From: Thermoguttaceae bacterium
Lineage (GTDB): Bacteria; Planctomycetota; Planctomycetia; Pirellulales; Thermoguttaceae
Length of the DNA: 46,428 bases
Direction: 5' to 3'
NCBI GenBank assembly: GCA_017939795.1
Contig: JAGBAA010000133.1
Location: forward strand, 1 to 46,428
Part shown: piece after piece, positions 1 to 8,203 of the stretch
How the letters are laid out: the number at the start of each line of letters is the position of its first letter
Position numbering within the stretch: the first letter of the stretch is position 1
Notes under the pieces: generated by a model
Seen by the model: only the letters and a program-made list of their open reading frames with translations
The model's database searches: none
Told to the model about the DNA's origin: nothing
Translations under genes and position numbers: made by a program

Positions 1-7
1 CAAAACA

Positions 8-585
8 TCAAAAAGTTTTTGAAGAGGGAGTCTGAGGGAGGAACAATTTTCAAAATGTTCCTCCCTCACGGCCGTCGTCTCTTCGCGGGCAGCCAGACGG
101 CTCTCGAAGAGTGCCGTCGCGCGTGGGACCTTTAGCCGAAAGACATCAACCACTAAGAGCATCGAAGAGCTGCAGAAACAGACACGAAAAGCACAAAAAA
201 TTTCAAAAAACATCAAACCATCAAAAAGTTTTTGAAGAGGGAGTCTGAGGGAGGAACAATTTTCAAAATGTTCCTCCCTCACGGCCTTCGTCTCTTCGCG
301 GGCAGCCAGATGGCTCTCGAAGAGTGCCGTCGCGCGTGGGACCTTTAGCCGAAAGACATCAACCACTAAGAGCACCGAAGAGCTGCAGAAACAGACACGA
401 AAAGCACAAAAAATTTCAAAAAACATCAAACCATCAAAAAGTTTTTGAAGAGGGAGTCTGAGGGAGGAACAATTTTCAAAATGTTCCTCCCTCACGGCCG
501 TCGTCTCTTCGCGGGCAGCCAGATTTCTCCCGCAGGGTGAAATCGCGCGTGGGACCGCTCGCGCTGATGGATCTGCCGCTGTGAG
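8..585 (+). repeat. Three tandem units of a 213-bp structured repeat
   Basis: The words starting at 8, 221 and 434 repeat with an exact 213-base period. The first two units are nearly identical; the third diverges after about base 520. Each unit holds three nested dyads: tcaaaaa-g-tttttga at its start, a hairpin with 11-bp arms (34-44 with 57-67 in unit 1, gagggaggaac/gttcctccctc), and a 23-nt hairpin (96-101 with 113-118, gacggc/gccgtc). In unit 3 the last hairpin has wholly different arms (522-527 gatttc, 539-544 gaaatc) but the same length and position. Diverged copies occur at 33490-33705 (inverted) and 46186-46428. There is no coding pattern. The period is far too long for CRISPR, and no transposase is nearby. 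Confidence 0.9.
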
Positions 586-689
586 GGGAATGGAATTTGC
601 ATTTTGCCGGCTTTTGTGTGTGATAATCCGCAAAAGCGCCAAAGTTTACTGTGATTTCTGAAGATTTTTGTTTTTTTGGTTATTTTTGC

Positions 690-717
690 TTGCATTTTTT
701 AAACGTTGGTCTAAAAT
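690..717 (+). promoter_or_regulatory. Putative sigma-70 promoter of the PEP-CTERM gene
   Basis: TTGCAT at 690-695 and TAAAAT at 712-717 with a 16-base spacer, about 60 bases before the start codon at 777. A second weak pair (TTGAAT at 725-730) lies closer. The flanks are strongly AT-rich. Confidence 0.45.
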
Positions 718-776
718 AATGGAATTGAATAAATTTATATTATGATAGAATATGACAATAGCTCGAAAGGCAAAAA

Positions 777-2465
777 ATGTTGCGGAAAACACTGTTCCTT
801 GGAACGATTTTGGCGGCTGTCGGTACTGTGCAGGCGGACGTAACGTGGAACGCAAATCCGGTCGATTCCAATTTGGCGAATGTTGCGAACTGGTCGGGAA
901 ATCCGGCTGGACAGACAGCCAAATTTCAGGGGACCAACTCGCCATCCGCTGTACTTTCCAGTGAATTTTCACCGAATAACCTGTTTGTTGCTCATGACGG
1001 AAATACGACGGGTACGCTTGAGCTTCGAGATGGTGCGAAACTGACGATCTCCAACCTTTTCTACGTCGGAGCCAATGGAACGGGAACGGTAAACGTTACC
1101 GGCGGCTCTCTGAGTGCGAAACAGGTCTGGACCGGCGATCAGGCAGCCGGGAACGCGGAGCTGAATCTCTCCGGCGGTTCGATGAGTTTTAGTGAGTTGC
1201 TTACGCTCGGAACACGCGGAACGGCAGTTTTGAATGTTTCCGGCGGTACGCTGAATGCTCAAACGATAGCCGTTGCCGGAAGCTATGCCAACAGCAGCCG
1301 CGGGACAGTGAATCAGACGAATGGTACCGTTACGGTTACGGATACGCTAAGGTTTGGAACCAGCGGCTCCAAAGGTGTCGGTACCTACAATCTCTCCGGC
1401 GGAACACTGACGGCTCCGACCGTGAAGTACGGAAACACCAACACGACGGCGTCGTTCAACATCAGCGGGACCGGCGAAGCGGTCATTTCCGGCGCGGTCG
1501 CCGTCCCGACGACACTTTCCGGCGGAACGCTGACGGCCGGTTCCATTACGAATACGCTCACGCAAACCGGCGGTCTGCTCACTCCCGGAGGAGTCGGCGC
1601 GTTCGGTACGACGACCATCACGGGGAAATATCTTGCCGAGCTGACGAACGTCGCCCGGAGCAAACCGACTTCCCAGGTCAAGAACTATGTTTACGGATTC
1701 CCGGGAAGCAATGCGGTCGACGGAATTATCGATCCTTCCTCCAACAACTTCACCCATACGGATCCCACTGCCGGGAAAACGCAGTGGTGGCAGGTCATGT
1801 TCTCTGAGAACGACATGCCGATCGAGTCCGTCAAGCTCTACAATCGGGAGCTGAATGGTTCCACGGCGAGACGTCTTATGGAGGAAGGGAACGGTTTCCA
1901 TTTTGAACTTTACTCCGGGACGCTGGAAAATCCGGGCGAAATGATCGGGAAGAGCGAAACGTACACGGCCGAGACCTGGTCGCAGGGAAAAGAACTGCCG
2001 CTGGATTTTGCGGAAAACGGAAATATTCTGCGTGTCGTGCGTGATTTTGCGGACGGATATGATCCTGCTTCGGCTGAACTGGTGCTGAGCCTTGCGGAAG
2101 TCGAGATCTACGCCGGGGCCGGGATCCAGATGGATATTGCGGCAGACGGACTTTCCGATAAGATCCTCATTGGCGACGGCGGTTCGATGGACATCACCAA
2201 TACGTACCTGGACATCATGATCGACGACATTTCGGCAGTCGCGCCCGGCTCGGAATGGACGCTTTTCGAGACGTCCGGCAACGGAACGCTGACCGGCGAT
2301 TTCCTCTCCGTCACCCTTAACGACGCGGCTCTCGGCAATGGATGGGAATTTGCCGACGGTATTCTCTCCTTCAACGGCACGAATGATGCAGTCCCTGAAC
2401 CCGGCACGATGGTCCTCCTTGCTCTCGGACTTGGCGGACTGTTCCTCGTGAGACGGAAACGCTAA
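777..2465 (+). CDS. PEP-CTERM sorted secreted protein with beta-helix repeats and a fucolectin-like domain
   Basis: A 562-residue exported protein. Residues 1-20 form a signal peptide (MLRKTLFLGTILAAVGTVQA). Residues about 60-280 carry glycine-rich repeats of the type LNVSGGTLNAQT, as in autotransporter or PEP-CTERM beta-helices. Residues about 289-447 resemble the F5/8 type C or fucolectin fold: it opens with NVARSKPTSQ and has the pair HTD..WWQVMF followed by SVKLYNR. Residues 539-562 are a PEP-CTERM tail: VPEPGTM, a hydrophobic helix, then RRKR. In this family the tail is cut by an exosortase and the protein is moved to the cell surface; no exosortase lies in this window. The fucolectin-like domain suggests sugar binding, which is inference. 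The gene stands alone between its own promoter and a strong terminator. Confidence 0.85.
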   Translation: MLRKTLFLGTILAAVGTVQADVTWNANPVDSNLANVANWSGNPAGQTAKFQGTNSPSAVLSSEFSPNNLFVAHDGNTTGTLELRDGAKLTISNLFYVGANGTGTVNVTGGSLSAKQVWTGDQAAGNAELNLSGGSMSFSELLTLGTRGTAVLNVSGGTLNAQTIAVAGSYANSSRGTVNQTNGTVTVTDTLRFGTSGSKGVGTYNLSGGTLTAPTVKYGNTNTTASFNISGTGEAVISGAVAVPTTLSGGTLTAGSITNTLTQTGGLLTPGGVGAFGTTTITGKYLAELTNVARSKPTSQVKNYVYGFPGSNAVDGIIDPSSNNFTHTDPTAGKTQWWQVMFSENDMPIESVKLYNRELNGSTARRLMEEGNGFHFELYSGTLENPGEMIGKSETYTAETWSQGKELPLDFAENGNILRVVRDFADGYDPASAELVLSLAEVEIYAGAGIQMDIAADGLSDKILIGDGGSMDITNTYLDIMIDDISAVAPGSEWTLFETSGNGTLTGDFLSVTLNDAALGNGWEFADGILSFNGTNDAVPEPGTMVLLALGLGGLFLVRRKR

Positions 2466-2483
2466 ACGCGGAACCAGAATTCC

Positions 2484-2520
2484 AACGCCGTTCCTGGATT
2501 CAACGGGAACGGCGTTTTTT
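2484..2520 (+). terminator. Intrinsic terminator after the PEP-CTERM gene
   Basis: 11-bp perfect stem aacgccgttcc (2484-2494) with ggaacggcgtt (2506-2516), followed by a T run, 18 bases after the stop codon. Confidence 0.9.
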
Positions 2521-2574
2521 ATGCGATGAGATGAAATTTTTTGCTCTTTTTTTAAAAAAAGAGAGCTTTCCCGG

Positions 2575-2603
2575 TTGATTTTTTTGGAGTGTCGGGGTAA
2601 AAT
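2575..2603 (+). promoter_or_regulatory. Putative sigma-70 promoter of the TIM-barrel isomerase gene
   Basis: TTGATT at 2575-2580 and TAAAAT at 2598-2603 with a 17-base spacer. It gives a leader of about 60 bases before the start at 2671. Confidence 0.65.
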
Positions 2604-2670
2604 AGATAGACGTAGGGGAATAAAAGCCCATTTACCCGCCAACTTACCTTTTTTCAGGAGTAAAAGACGA

Positions 2671-3615
2671 ATGAAACGACGTGAATTTCTGGCTGCCGGC
2701 GCCGCTGCCGCAGCAGTCGCCATGACCAATATCGAACTGAAAGCCGAAGTGACCGACAGCACCTGGGACGGCAAAAGTGCCAATCAGACCGCTAAAGCCC
2801 GTCTTTGCCTCGGTTCCCAGCTCGGAATCATTCCGGGGAACTCGGTCGAAGAAAAATTTGCGAAAATGAAGGCCTGGGGCATCGAAGCCGTCGAATTCGG
2901 CCGTGATGTGGAAGATCCGGAACGCGCGAAATACTACAAAAAACTCCTCGACGACACCGGACTCATTCCGTCTGCGGTCTGCTGGGGTTCGCACGGCGGC
3001 GACCTGATGAGCTTCGATAAAGATCGCAAACAGCGCGGTACCGACGCTCTGAAACGCGCACTGGAAGGTGCCGGCATCATCGGCTGCACAGGCGTCATTT
3101 ATGTTCCGGCGTTCAATGGTCAGAGCCCGCTGACGAATCAGGAAATGCGCAAAATGCTGCTTGACGATTTCCCGGCTCTCGCCGACTTCGCGGCAGACTG
3201 CGGCACGCACGTTACGTTTGAGCCGCTCAACCGCGGTGAAGCGTACTTCCTCCGCCAGGTCGCCGACGGTGCTGCGATCGCCCGCGACATCAACGAACGT
3301 TCCGAAAAGAAATGCGGTATGTCCGTCATGGGTGACTTCTACCACATGAGTATCGAAGAAACCGACATGATGGGTGCGTTCATCTCCGGCGGCAAACTCC
3401 TGACCCACGTTCACCTTGCCGGCGGTGTTTCCGACCCGCGCCGTACCATCCCGGGCCAGAACAAGAGCCGTTTCGTCGAAGGTTTCCGCGGTCTGAAATA
3501 CATTGGATACACGGGACCGTGCTCCTTTGAATGCGGTGTCCGCGGCGATCGTGAAGTCGAAATTCCGAAAGCCCTCGAGTTCCTCAAGAAGGAATACGAA
3601 CTGGCCGTCATCTGA
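2671..3615 (+). CDS. Tat-type sugar phosphate isomerase/epimerase (TIM barrel)
   Basis: A 314-residue protein of the xylose isomerase-like TIM-barrel superfamily (PF01261; hydroxypyruvate isomerase type). The start at 2671 is chosen because caggag sits 10 bases upstream and the protein then opens with a twin-arginine signal, MKRREFLAAGAAAAAVAM. An upstream in-frame start at 2575 lies inside the promoter. Likely metal-ligand and catalytic positions are the Glu in VTFEPLNRGEAYF, the Asp and His in MGDFYHMS, the His in HVHLAGG and the Glu in SFECG. Such exported isomerases are plentiful in Planctomycetota and often act on sugars or inositols; the substrate cannot be read here. It is monocistronic, with its own promoter and terminator. 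Confidence 0.85.
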   Translation: MKRREFLAAGAAAAAVAMTNIELKAEVTDSTWDGKSANQTAKARLCLGSQLGIIPGNSVEEKFAKMKAWGIEAVEFGRDVEDPERAKYYKKLLDDTGLIPSAVCWGSHGGDLMSFDKDRKQRGTDALKRALEGAGIIGCTGVIYVPAFNGQSPLTNQEMRKMLLDDFPALADFAADCGTHVTFEPLNRGEAYFLRQVADGAAIARDINERSEKKCGMSVMGDFYHMSIEETDMMGAFISGGKLLTHVHLAGGVSDPRRTIPGQNKSRFVEGFRGLKYIGYTGPCSFECGVRGDREVEIPKALEFLKKEYELAVI

Positions 3616-3650
3616 GTCTGACCCTCGACATTCGGGGATCTGAAAAAGAC

Positions 3651-3689
3651 GGGAACTTCCTGACTGAATGCCGGGAAGTTCCTTTTTTT
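3651..3689 (+). terminator. Intrinsic terminator after the isomerase gene
   Basis: 9-bp stem ggaacttcc / ggaagttcc around a loop of about 13 bases, followed by seven T. Confidence 0.88.
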
Positions 3690-3795
3690 GTCTCCGCCTT
3701 TCGTGTGGGTTTCCGCGTTATCTGAAGTTTCCGCGTCAAATGAAAGTCTATGCGGTTTGAGCTGCAGAGCATGTTCGGTATTTCAGGAGAGAAAT

Positions 3796-3824
3796 TTGAA
3801 CCAAATGGGCGACTTTCTTAAATA
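3796..3824 (+). promoter_or_regulatory. Putative promoter of the alkaline phosphatase gene
   Basis: TTGAAC at 3796-3801 and TAAATA at 3819-3824, 17-base spacer, about 95 bases before the start codon. Confidence 0.4.
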
Positions 3825-3918
3825 TGGAGCGTTTTTCTGTCCGAAATCAGAAAAGAGATGCGCCGGAGAATGGCCGGTACGGGATTTTTTCTGAAGATCA
3901 GACCTTAGAGTAAACGAT

Positions 3919-5523
3919 ATGCGATACAGATTTTCGTGGATGATGTTTTTGCTTCTCGGAGCGGCCTCGCTGTGGCTCATGCCGGGGTGTGTGAAGGAGG
4001 AAGAAAGTACGCTGACCGAGATCAGTGTTTCGCGGGAAACGGAAGATGAAGAGGAGTTCATCACGATCGACCTCATGGCTCCCGGCGGACCTGCGGAAGT
4101 CGCGGATGTCTCAGACGTCGCGGAAACGGATGCTGCCGCGGCGACAGAGGCCGCTGCGGAAGTTGAAGAAGAGAGTCCCGCGGATGCCGGATCTGCGGAA
4201 ACTCCGGTCTACGTGAACGCGAAAAAGAAAAACGTCATCCTCATGATCGCGGACGGTGCGGGTTTCGGGTCGTTTTACTGTACGGCAGATTTCCTCACCG
4301 GGAGTCCCACGGGCTGTGCGTACCAGCAGGCTCCGTGGAAGATGGTCTCCATGGCGACATTCCATAAGAAAAGCTTCTACGATCCGGCTCAGGATTGGGA
4401 GGACTTCAAGGAACTGGATGTTCCATTCTACGAAAAAGAGCCGGCATTCATTCCTCCGGATTCCGCGTCGACCGGCACTGCGATGATGACGGGCGTGAAG
4501 ACCCGAAACGGACGCGTAGGGATCGGACCTGCCGATGAACGGCTTGAGACCATCGCGGAGATCTTCACGAAAATCGGACGCCGGGCGGGTGCCGTCACGT
4601 CCTTCCAGATCGCCAGCGCGACGATGGCCGCTGCGGCAGCTCACGATGTCGAGCGAAAACACGGACAGAAAATGTTCGCCGAGATGCTCTCCGACGGGAA
4701 TCTGGACGTCATCATTGGGGCGGCGCATCCGGAATTCGACGACGACGCGCAGCCGCAGGCCCCCTCTTTCGGACGCTACGGACCGTCGGAGGAACTTTGG
4801 GGAAAGATCCGGGCCGGGGAACTTCCGGAAGGGTGGACCTTCGTGGAAGAACGTGCCGGGATCCGTGAACTTGCCGCCCTGACGCCGAACAAAAAGGGGG
4901 CGGAACTGCCGGAAAATCTTCTCGCGATCACGCAGACGGCAAACTCCTTCCAGTGCCATCGCAAGAAAGGCGCACCGTTCCTCGCCGCCTCGCCGACGCT
5001 GGCGGAAGCATCTCTCGCGGCACTGAATGTTCTGGCGGGAACGAAGTCGGACGGTTTCTTCCTTCTTGTGGAAGGCGGGGCTGTTGACGTCGCGAATGAC
5101 GCGAATGATCTCGTACGCTGTATTGAGGAAATGACGGATTTCAACGCTGCGGTGGAGGCCGTCTGCCGGTGGGTGGAGACGTACTCGTCCTGGGAGGAAA
5201 CGCTCGTCATCGTGACCGCCGACCACGACAACGGCGCGATCTATGGTCCGGAAACCGGGAGCGACGCACTCCCCTCCTCTGCTCCGATCTATCGCGGAAA
5301 AGGCCAGCTCCCGCACGCACGCTACTATGCCACGGACCACACGAAACAGCTCGTGCCGCTTTACGCACGCGGACCGGGAGCAGAACTGCTTGAGGAACTG
5401 ATCGTCGGACAGGACGCCAAAATGGGAACATACTGGAACTGCGACGGACGCTACCTCGACAATACGTCGGTCTTCCGCATCATGATGCACGGCATCCCGG
5501 TAAAAAAAGAGCGGAAAGAGTGA
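3919..5523 (+). CDS. Alkaline phosphatase family lipoprotein
   Basis: A 534-residue metal-dependent phosphomonoesterase of the PhoA superfamily. The N-terminus is a lipoprotein-like signal ending LMPGC (Cys24), followed by an acidic and alanine-rich linker to about residue 100. Catalytic-core motifs are NVILMIADGAG (D112), PDSASTGTAM (nucleophile S182), VEGGAVDVANDAND (D390), TADHDNG (D435, H436) and DHTKQLVPLYARGPG (H474). At D390+4, where PhoA enzymes have the zinc ligand His331, there is Asp394. The metal-1 site is therefore altered, probably to an Asp ligand. It likely releases phosphate in the periplasm or at the outer surface. No Pho-box was recognised upstream. It is convergent with dnaA. 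Confidence 0.88.
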   Translation: MRYRFSWMMFLLLGAASLWLMPGCVKEEESTLTEISVSRETEDEEEFITIDLMAPGGPAEVADVSDVAETDAAAATEAAAEVEEESPADAGSAETPVYVNAKKKNVILMIADGAGFGSFYCTADFLTGSPTGCAYQQAPWKMVSMATFHKKSFYDPAQDWEDFKELDVPFYEKEPAFIPPDSASTGTAMMTGVKTRNGRVGIGPADERLETIAEIFTKIGRRAGAVTSFQIASATMAAAAAHDVERKHGQKMFAEMLSDGNLDVIIGAAHPEFDDDAQPQAPSFGRYGPSEELWGKIRAGELPEGWTFVEERAGIRELAALTPNKKGAELPENLLAITQTANSFQCHRKKGAPFLAASPTLAEASLAALNVLAGTKSDGFFLLVEGGAVDVANDANDLVRCIEEMTDFNAAVEAVCRWVETYSSWEETLVIVTADHDNGAIYGPETGSDALPSSAPIYRGKGQLPHARYYATDHTKQLVPLYARGPGAELLEELIVGQDAKMGTYWNCDGRYLDNTSVFRIMMHGIPVKKERKE

Positions 5524-5599
5524 GACGGCGGCAGTCCGGAATGATTTGAAATTTGGAACAGGACCCGTTTCTGCGGGAATTTTTGGGGAAGAGGGATCT

Positions 5600-6721
5600 T
5601 CAGACCTGGTTTTGGGGGCCGGATCCGGACTCTCCCATGCGCAGTTCCGAGTAAAGGTACTGGACACAGCGGCGGACTTCTTCGTCATTCTGAATGAGGA
5701 TCTCTGCCTGCGTGCAGCCGTGAAGGATCGTGGAGTGGTCTCTCCCGTTGAAGTAGAGGCCGATCTCATCCAGCGTTGCGGCGGTCAGACGGCGCGCCAT
5801 GTAGTAGATGATGCTGCGGACGGTCACGAGCGTCGTTTTTCGGGATTTGCTGCGCAGGTCGCTGAGTTTCACGCGGTAGAATTTCGCGGCAAGTTTTGCG
5901 ATCTGCGGGATCGTGATTTCGCGGGGGACTCCGTTTTCTGCGAAAACTTCCGAGACCTTTTCCGGAAGGATCTCCATTTCCCGGTTGGTTTTTCGGATCC
6001 ATTCCATTTTCTGGAATCGCTGGATCATTTCGCCGACAGAAAGTTCCTCCTTCTCCGCGAGTTCCACGAATTCTCCGAGTGCCATGTCCGAGATCGGAAC
6101 GTTTTTGGAATGCTCCGGAAGACGGAGGATCGCGCTGCGTGTTTCGATGCCGGGAAGCTGGATCCGGATCGCGACGCCCTGATGCAGACGGGAGGTCAGC
6201 TGCGCTTCAAACGGAATCGCACTGATCGGCTGATTGCCGGTCAGGAGGATCCTTGACCCGCGTTTTGTCAGCAGATCGAGCGTCTGGACCAGCTGCTTCT
6301 GGGTTGCTGCGTGCGTCGTCAGCTCTTGAATGTCTTCCAGAATGAAAAAGTCCAGGGAATGGTACTCCCCGAAGAATTCCTGCGGCTTTTTGAGTCTTTG
6401 CGCATTCGCCCACTCTCGTGCGAACTGATGTGCGGACAGACATTTTCCGCTTTTTCCGGGATGACGCATGAGCCAGGAAAGAAGAAGGCCTTCCGCCAGA
6501 TGTGTTTTTCCAAAACCGACGGGAGCGAAAAAGTACATTAGAAAGGGATTCGGCGTGTCCTGCAGAATGTCGTAGACGGCAGAACAAATGACGTGATTTT
6601 CCCGGTCGGCAAGAAATGGATGGGGACGCAGTTCCTCCGCCGTCACGATTTCTCCGGACATGCCGGTCCGCGTGCGGATCGTGACTTTTTCCTGAAACGG
6701 AATGGGGATGATCGCGGCCAT
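5600..6721 (-). CDS. dnaA: DnaA-like replication initiator, short form without N-terminal domains I and II
   Basis: 373 residues, compared with about 450-470 for typical DnaA. The AAA+ domain III starts almost at once (HPFLADRENHVICSA) and domain IV holds the DnaA helix-turn-helix signature at about 317-336 (DEIGLYFNGRDHSTILHGC). Walker A is APVGFGKT (66-73), with Ala where the P-loop consensus has its first Gly. Walker B is FILEDIQEL (E129, D130) rather than the usual DD. The box VII arginine (SRL, R178) and the following PGIETRSAIL are present. It should bind DnaA boxes and ATP. The missing DnaB-loading domain means it is either the reduced DnaA of this lineage or a second regulatory paralogue. 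It is divergent from trpS. No dnaN, gyrB or clear TTATCCACA cluster lies nearby, so nothing here marks an origin. Confidence 0.85.
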   Translation of the reverse strand: MAAIIPIPFQEKVTIRTRTGMSGEIVTAEELRPHPFLADRENHVICSAVYDILQDTPNPFLMYFFAPVGFGKTHLAEGLLLSWLMRHPGKSGKCLSAHQFAREWANAQRLKKPQEFFGEYHSLDFFILEDIQELTTHAATQKQLVQTLDLLTKRGSRILLTGNQPISAIPFEAQLTSRLHQGVAIRIQLPGIETRSAILRLPEHSKNVPISDMALGEFVELAEKEELSVGEMIQRFQKMEWIRKTNREMEILPEKVSEVFAENGVPREITIPQIAKLAAKFYRVKLSDLRSKSRKTTLVTVRSIIYYMARRLTAATLDEIGLYFNGRDHSTILHGCTQAEILIQNDEEVRRCVQYLYSELRMGESGSGPQNQV

Positions 6722-7024
6722 GGGGTACCTTTTCTTCTGGGAACGTCTTTTTCAAACGGCGATGGATCGCATGGATGCATTTTAGCACAAAATGAATGAT
6801 TTGAACAGACCGGATGAAAATTTTTTGAGAAAAAATCGAAGAAATTTTACGCAAACCGGCTTCAGCCGCAATCGCCGGGTTTTTTCGGCATACTTATGCT
6901 GCGTTCTGTGCAAAATTTTTGAGTGCGGTTCTTTACAAAAAATCGAAATCGGGTATAATGGAGCGCAGATGTTTTTTTACGGCTTTTTTTTACTGCGTTT
7001 TTTTACCTTTCAGGAGCGTAAATC
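6722..7024. other. Divergent intergenic region dnaA/trpS
   Basis: 303 bases without a gene. The right half holds the trpS promoter. I see no clear DnaA-box cluster and no T-box-like leader. The dnaA promoter was not pinned down; an AT-rich taaaaat near 6779-6785 (minus strand) is only a weak candidate. Confidence 0.5.
6932..6959 (+). promoter_or_regulatory. Promoter of trpS
   Basis: TTTACA at 6932-6937 and a perfect TATAAT at 6954-6959 with a 16-base spacer. It gives a leader of about 60 bases rich in T. Confidence 0.7.
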
Positions 7025-7999
7025 ATGAGAATTTTATCCGGCATTCAGCCGACAGGCAATCCGCATTGGGGCAACTATTTCGGCGCAAACCGTCAGTACG
7101 TCACGCTTCAGGGGAACAAAGACGACGCATTCTATTTCATCGCGAACCTGCATGCTCTGACGACGGTACGCGACAAAGAGCGTCTGAGCCAGCAGACGTT
7201 CGATATGGCGGTCTATTTTCTCGCGATCGGTCTGGATCCTGAAAAATCGACCCTTTTCGTGCAGTCGGATGTCCCCGAAGTGACGGAATTGACCTGGCTT
7301 CTGCTGACCTGCTGCCCGATGGGACTTCTGGAACGCTGCCATGCGTACAAAGAAAAGCTCGCGAAAGGACTCACTGCCGACGCTGGCCTCTTCACCTACC
7401 CGGTCCTCATGGCTGCGGATATTCTCGCGTACGATTCGGATCTCGTGCCGGTCGGCGAAGACCAGCAGCAGCATCTGGAAGTGACGCGCGACCTGGCGCA
7501 GACCTTCAACTACCATTTCGGCGAAACGTTCATCCTGCCGAAAGCCTACGTCGTTCCTGCAGCAGGAAAAGTCCCCGGAACGGACGGAGAGAAAATGTCC
7601 AAGAGCTACAATAATACGCTGGAAGTCATCGAAGACGTCAAGGCGCAGAAGAAAAAGATCATGCGTATCGAGACCGACTGCCGTCCGATGGAAGATCCCA
7701 AGGATCCGGAAACGGACAATCTGTACCTGCTCTACAAACTGTTTGCCAGCGATGAACAGCGTCAGGAAATGGAAGAAATGTACCGGCGCGGCGGTTTCGG
7801 GTACGGCCAGGTGAAGAAAGAACTGGCCCGCATCGCGGAAGAGTACTTCGCTCCGATCCGCGAACGTTACGCAAAATTCCAGGCAGATCCCTCCTTTGTG
7901 CGTGATGTGCTTGCCGAAGGTGCACGCCGTGCCCGTGCAAAGGCAGCGGAAGTTCTTGACCGCGCCCAGTCTAACTGCGGCATCTGCATTCCGAAATAG
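7025..7999 (+). CDS. trpS: Tryptophan--tRNA ligase
   Basis: 324 residues, the normal length for bacterial TrpRS. It is a class I aminoacyl-tRNA synthetase that charges tRNA-Trp with tryptophan in the cytoplasm. The HIGH-type signature is PTGNPHWGN (residues 9-17) and the KMSKS loop is [11 protein letters not shown] (about 188-198). Other family motifs are [16 protein letters not shown] and [17 protein letters not shown] strong aggag lies 9 bases before the start at 7025. It is monocistronic with its own promoter and a rho-independent terminator. No T-box or trp leader is visible. Confidence 0.97.
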   Translation: MRILSGIQPTGNPHWGNYFGANRQYVTLQGNKDDAFYFIANLHALTTVRDKERLSQQTFDMAVYFLAIGLDPEKSTLFVQSDVPEVTELTWLLLTCCPMGLLERCHAYKEKLAKGLTADAGLFTYPVLMAADILAYDSDLVPVGEDQQQHLEVTRDLAQTFNYHFGETFILPKAYVVPAAGKVPGTDGEKMSKSYNNTLEVIEDVKAQKKKIMRIETDCRPMEDPKDPETDNLYLLYKLFASDEQRQEMEEMYRRGGFGYGQVKKELARIAEEYFAPIRERYAKFQADPSFVRDVLAEGARRARAKAAEVLDRAQSNCGICIPK

Positions 8000-8073
8000 T
8001 CCGCCGAAGCCGTTTTTTCTGAAGTCTTCGGGATGAGATCTTCCGGAGATCTCACGTCTGGCAAAATACGCAG

Positions 8074-8114
8074 GATCCCCGACCTCTCGAACGATGAGAC
8101 GCCGGGGATCTTTT
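8074..8114 (+). terminator. Intrinsic terminator after trpS
   Basis: Stem gatccccg (8074-8081) with cggggatc (8103-8110), an inner ctc/gag pair in the loop, then TTTT. Confidence 0.8.
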
Positions 8115-8203
8115 ATGTGCAGAGAGAGGAGGAACTCCGGGATCGGCAGAGCCGACCGAAAAACTGACCGGGGTTGGCCAAAACGGACCGGAATGGGCGA
8201 AGG

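Noticed and set aside
1..585. CRISPR array
   Set aside because: Units are 213 bases with near-identical content throughout; there is no short repeat with variable spacers and no cas gene.
1347..2783. 478-codon minus-strand open frame opposite the PEP-CTERM gene
   Set aside because: Antisense frame over a gene with signal peptide and sorting tail; crosses two promoters and a terminator.
3688..3894. 68-codon plus-strand frame between isomerase and phosphatase
   Set aside because: It begins in the terminator T run, has no ribosome site, and runs across the phosphatase promoter.
5560..5590. Terminator between alkaline phosphatase and dnaA
   Set aside because: The stem cccg/cggg is only 4 bp; too weak to report as a feature.
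4111..5769. 552-codon minus-strand open frame opposite the alkaline phosphatase
   Set aside because: Shadow frame, Arg-rich and without motifs; the plus-strand gene has a complete set of catalytic motifs.
6722..7024. Replication origin next to dnaA
   Set aside because: No cluster of TTATCCACA-like boxes was seen, and dnaN/gyrB are absent.
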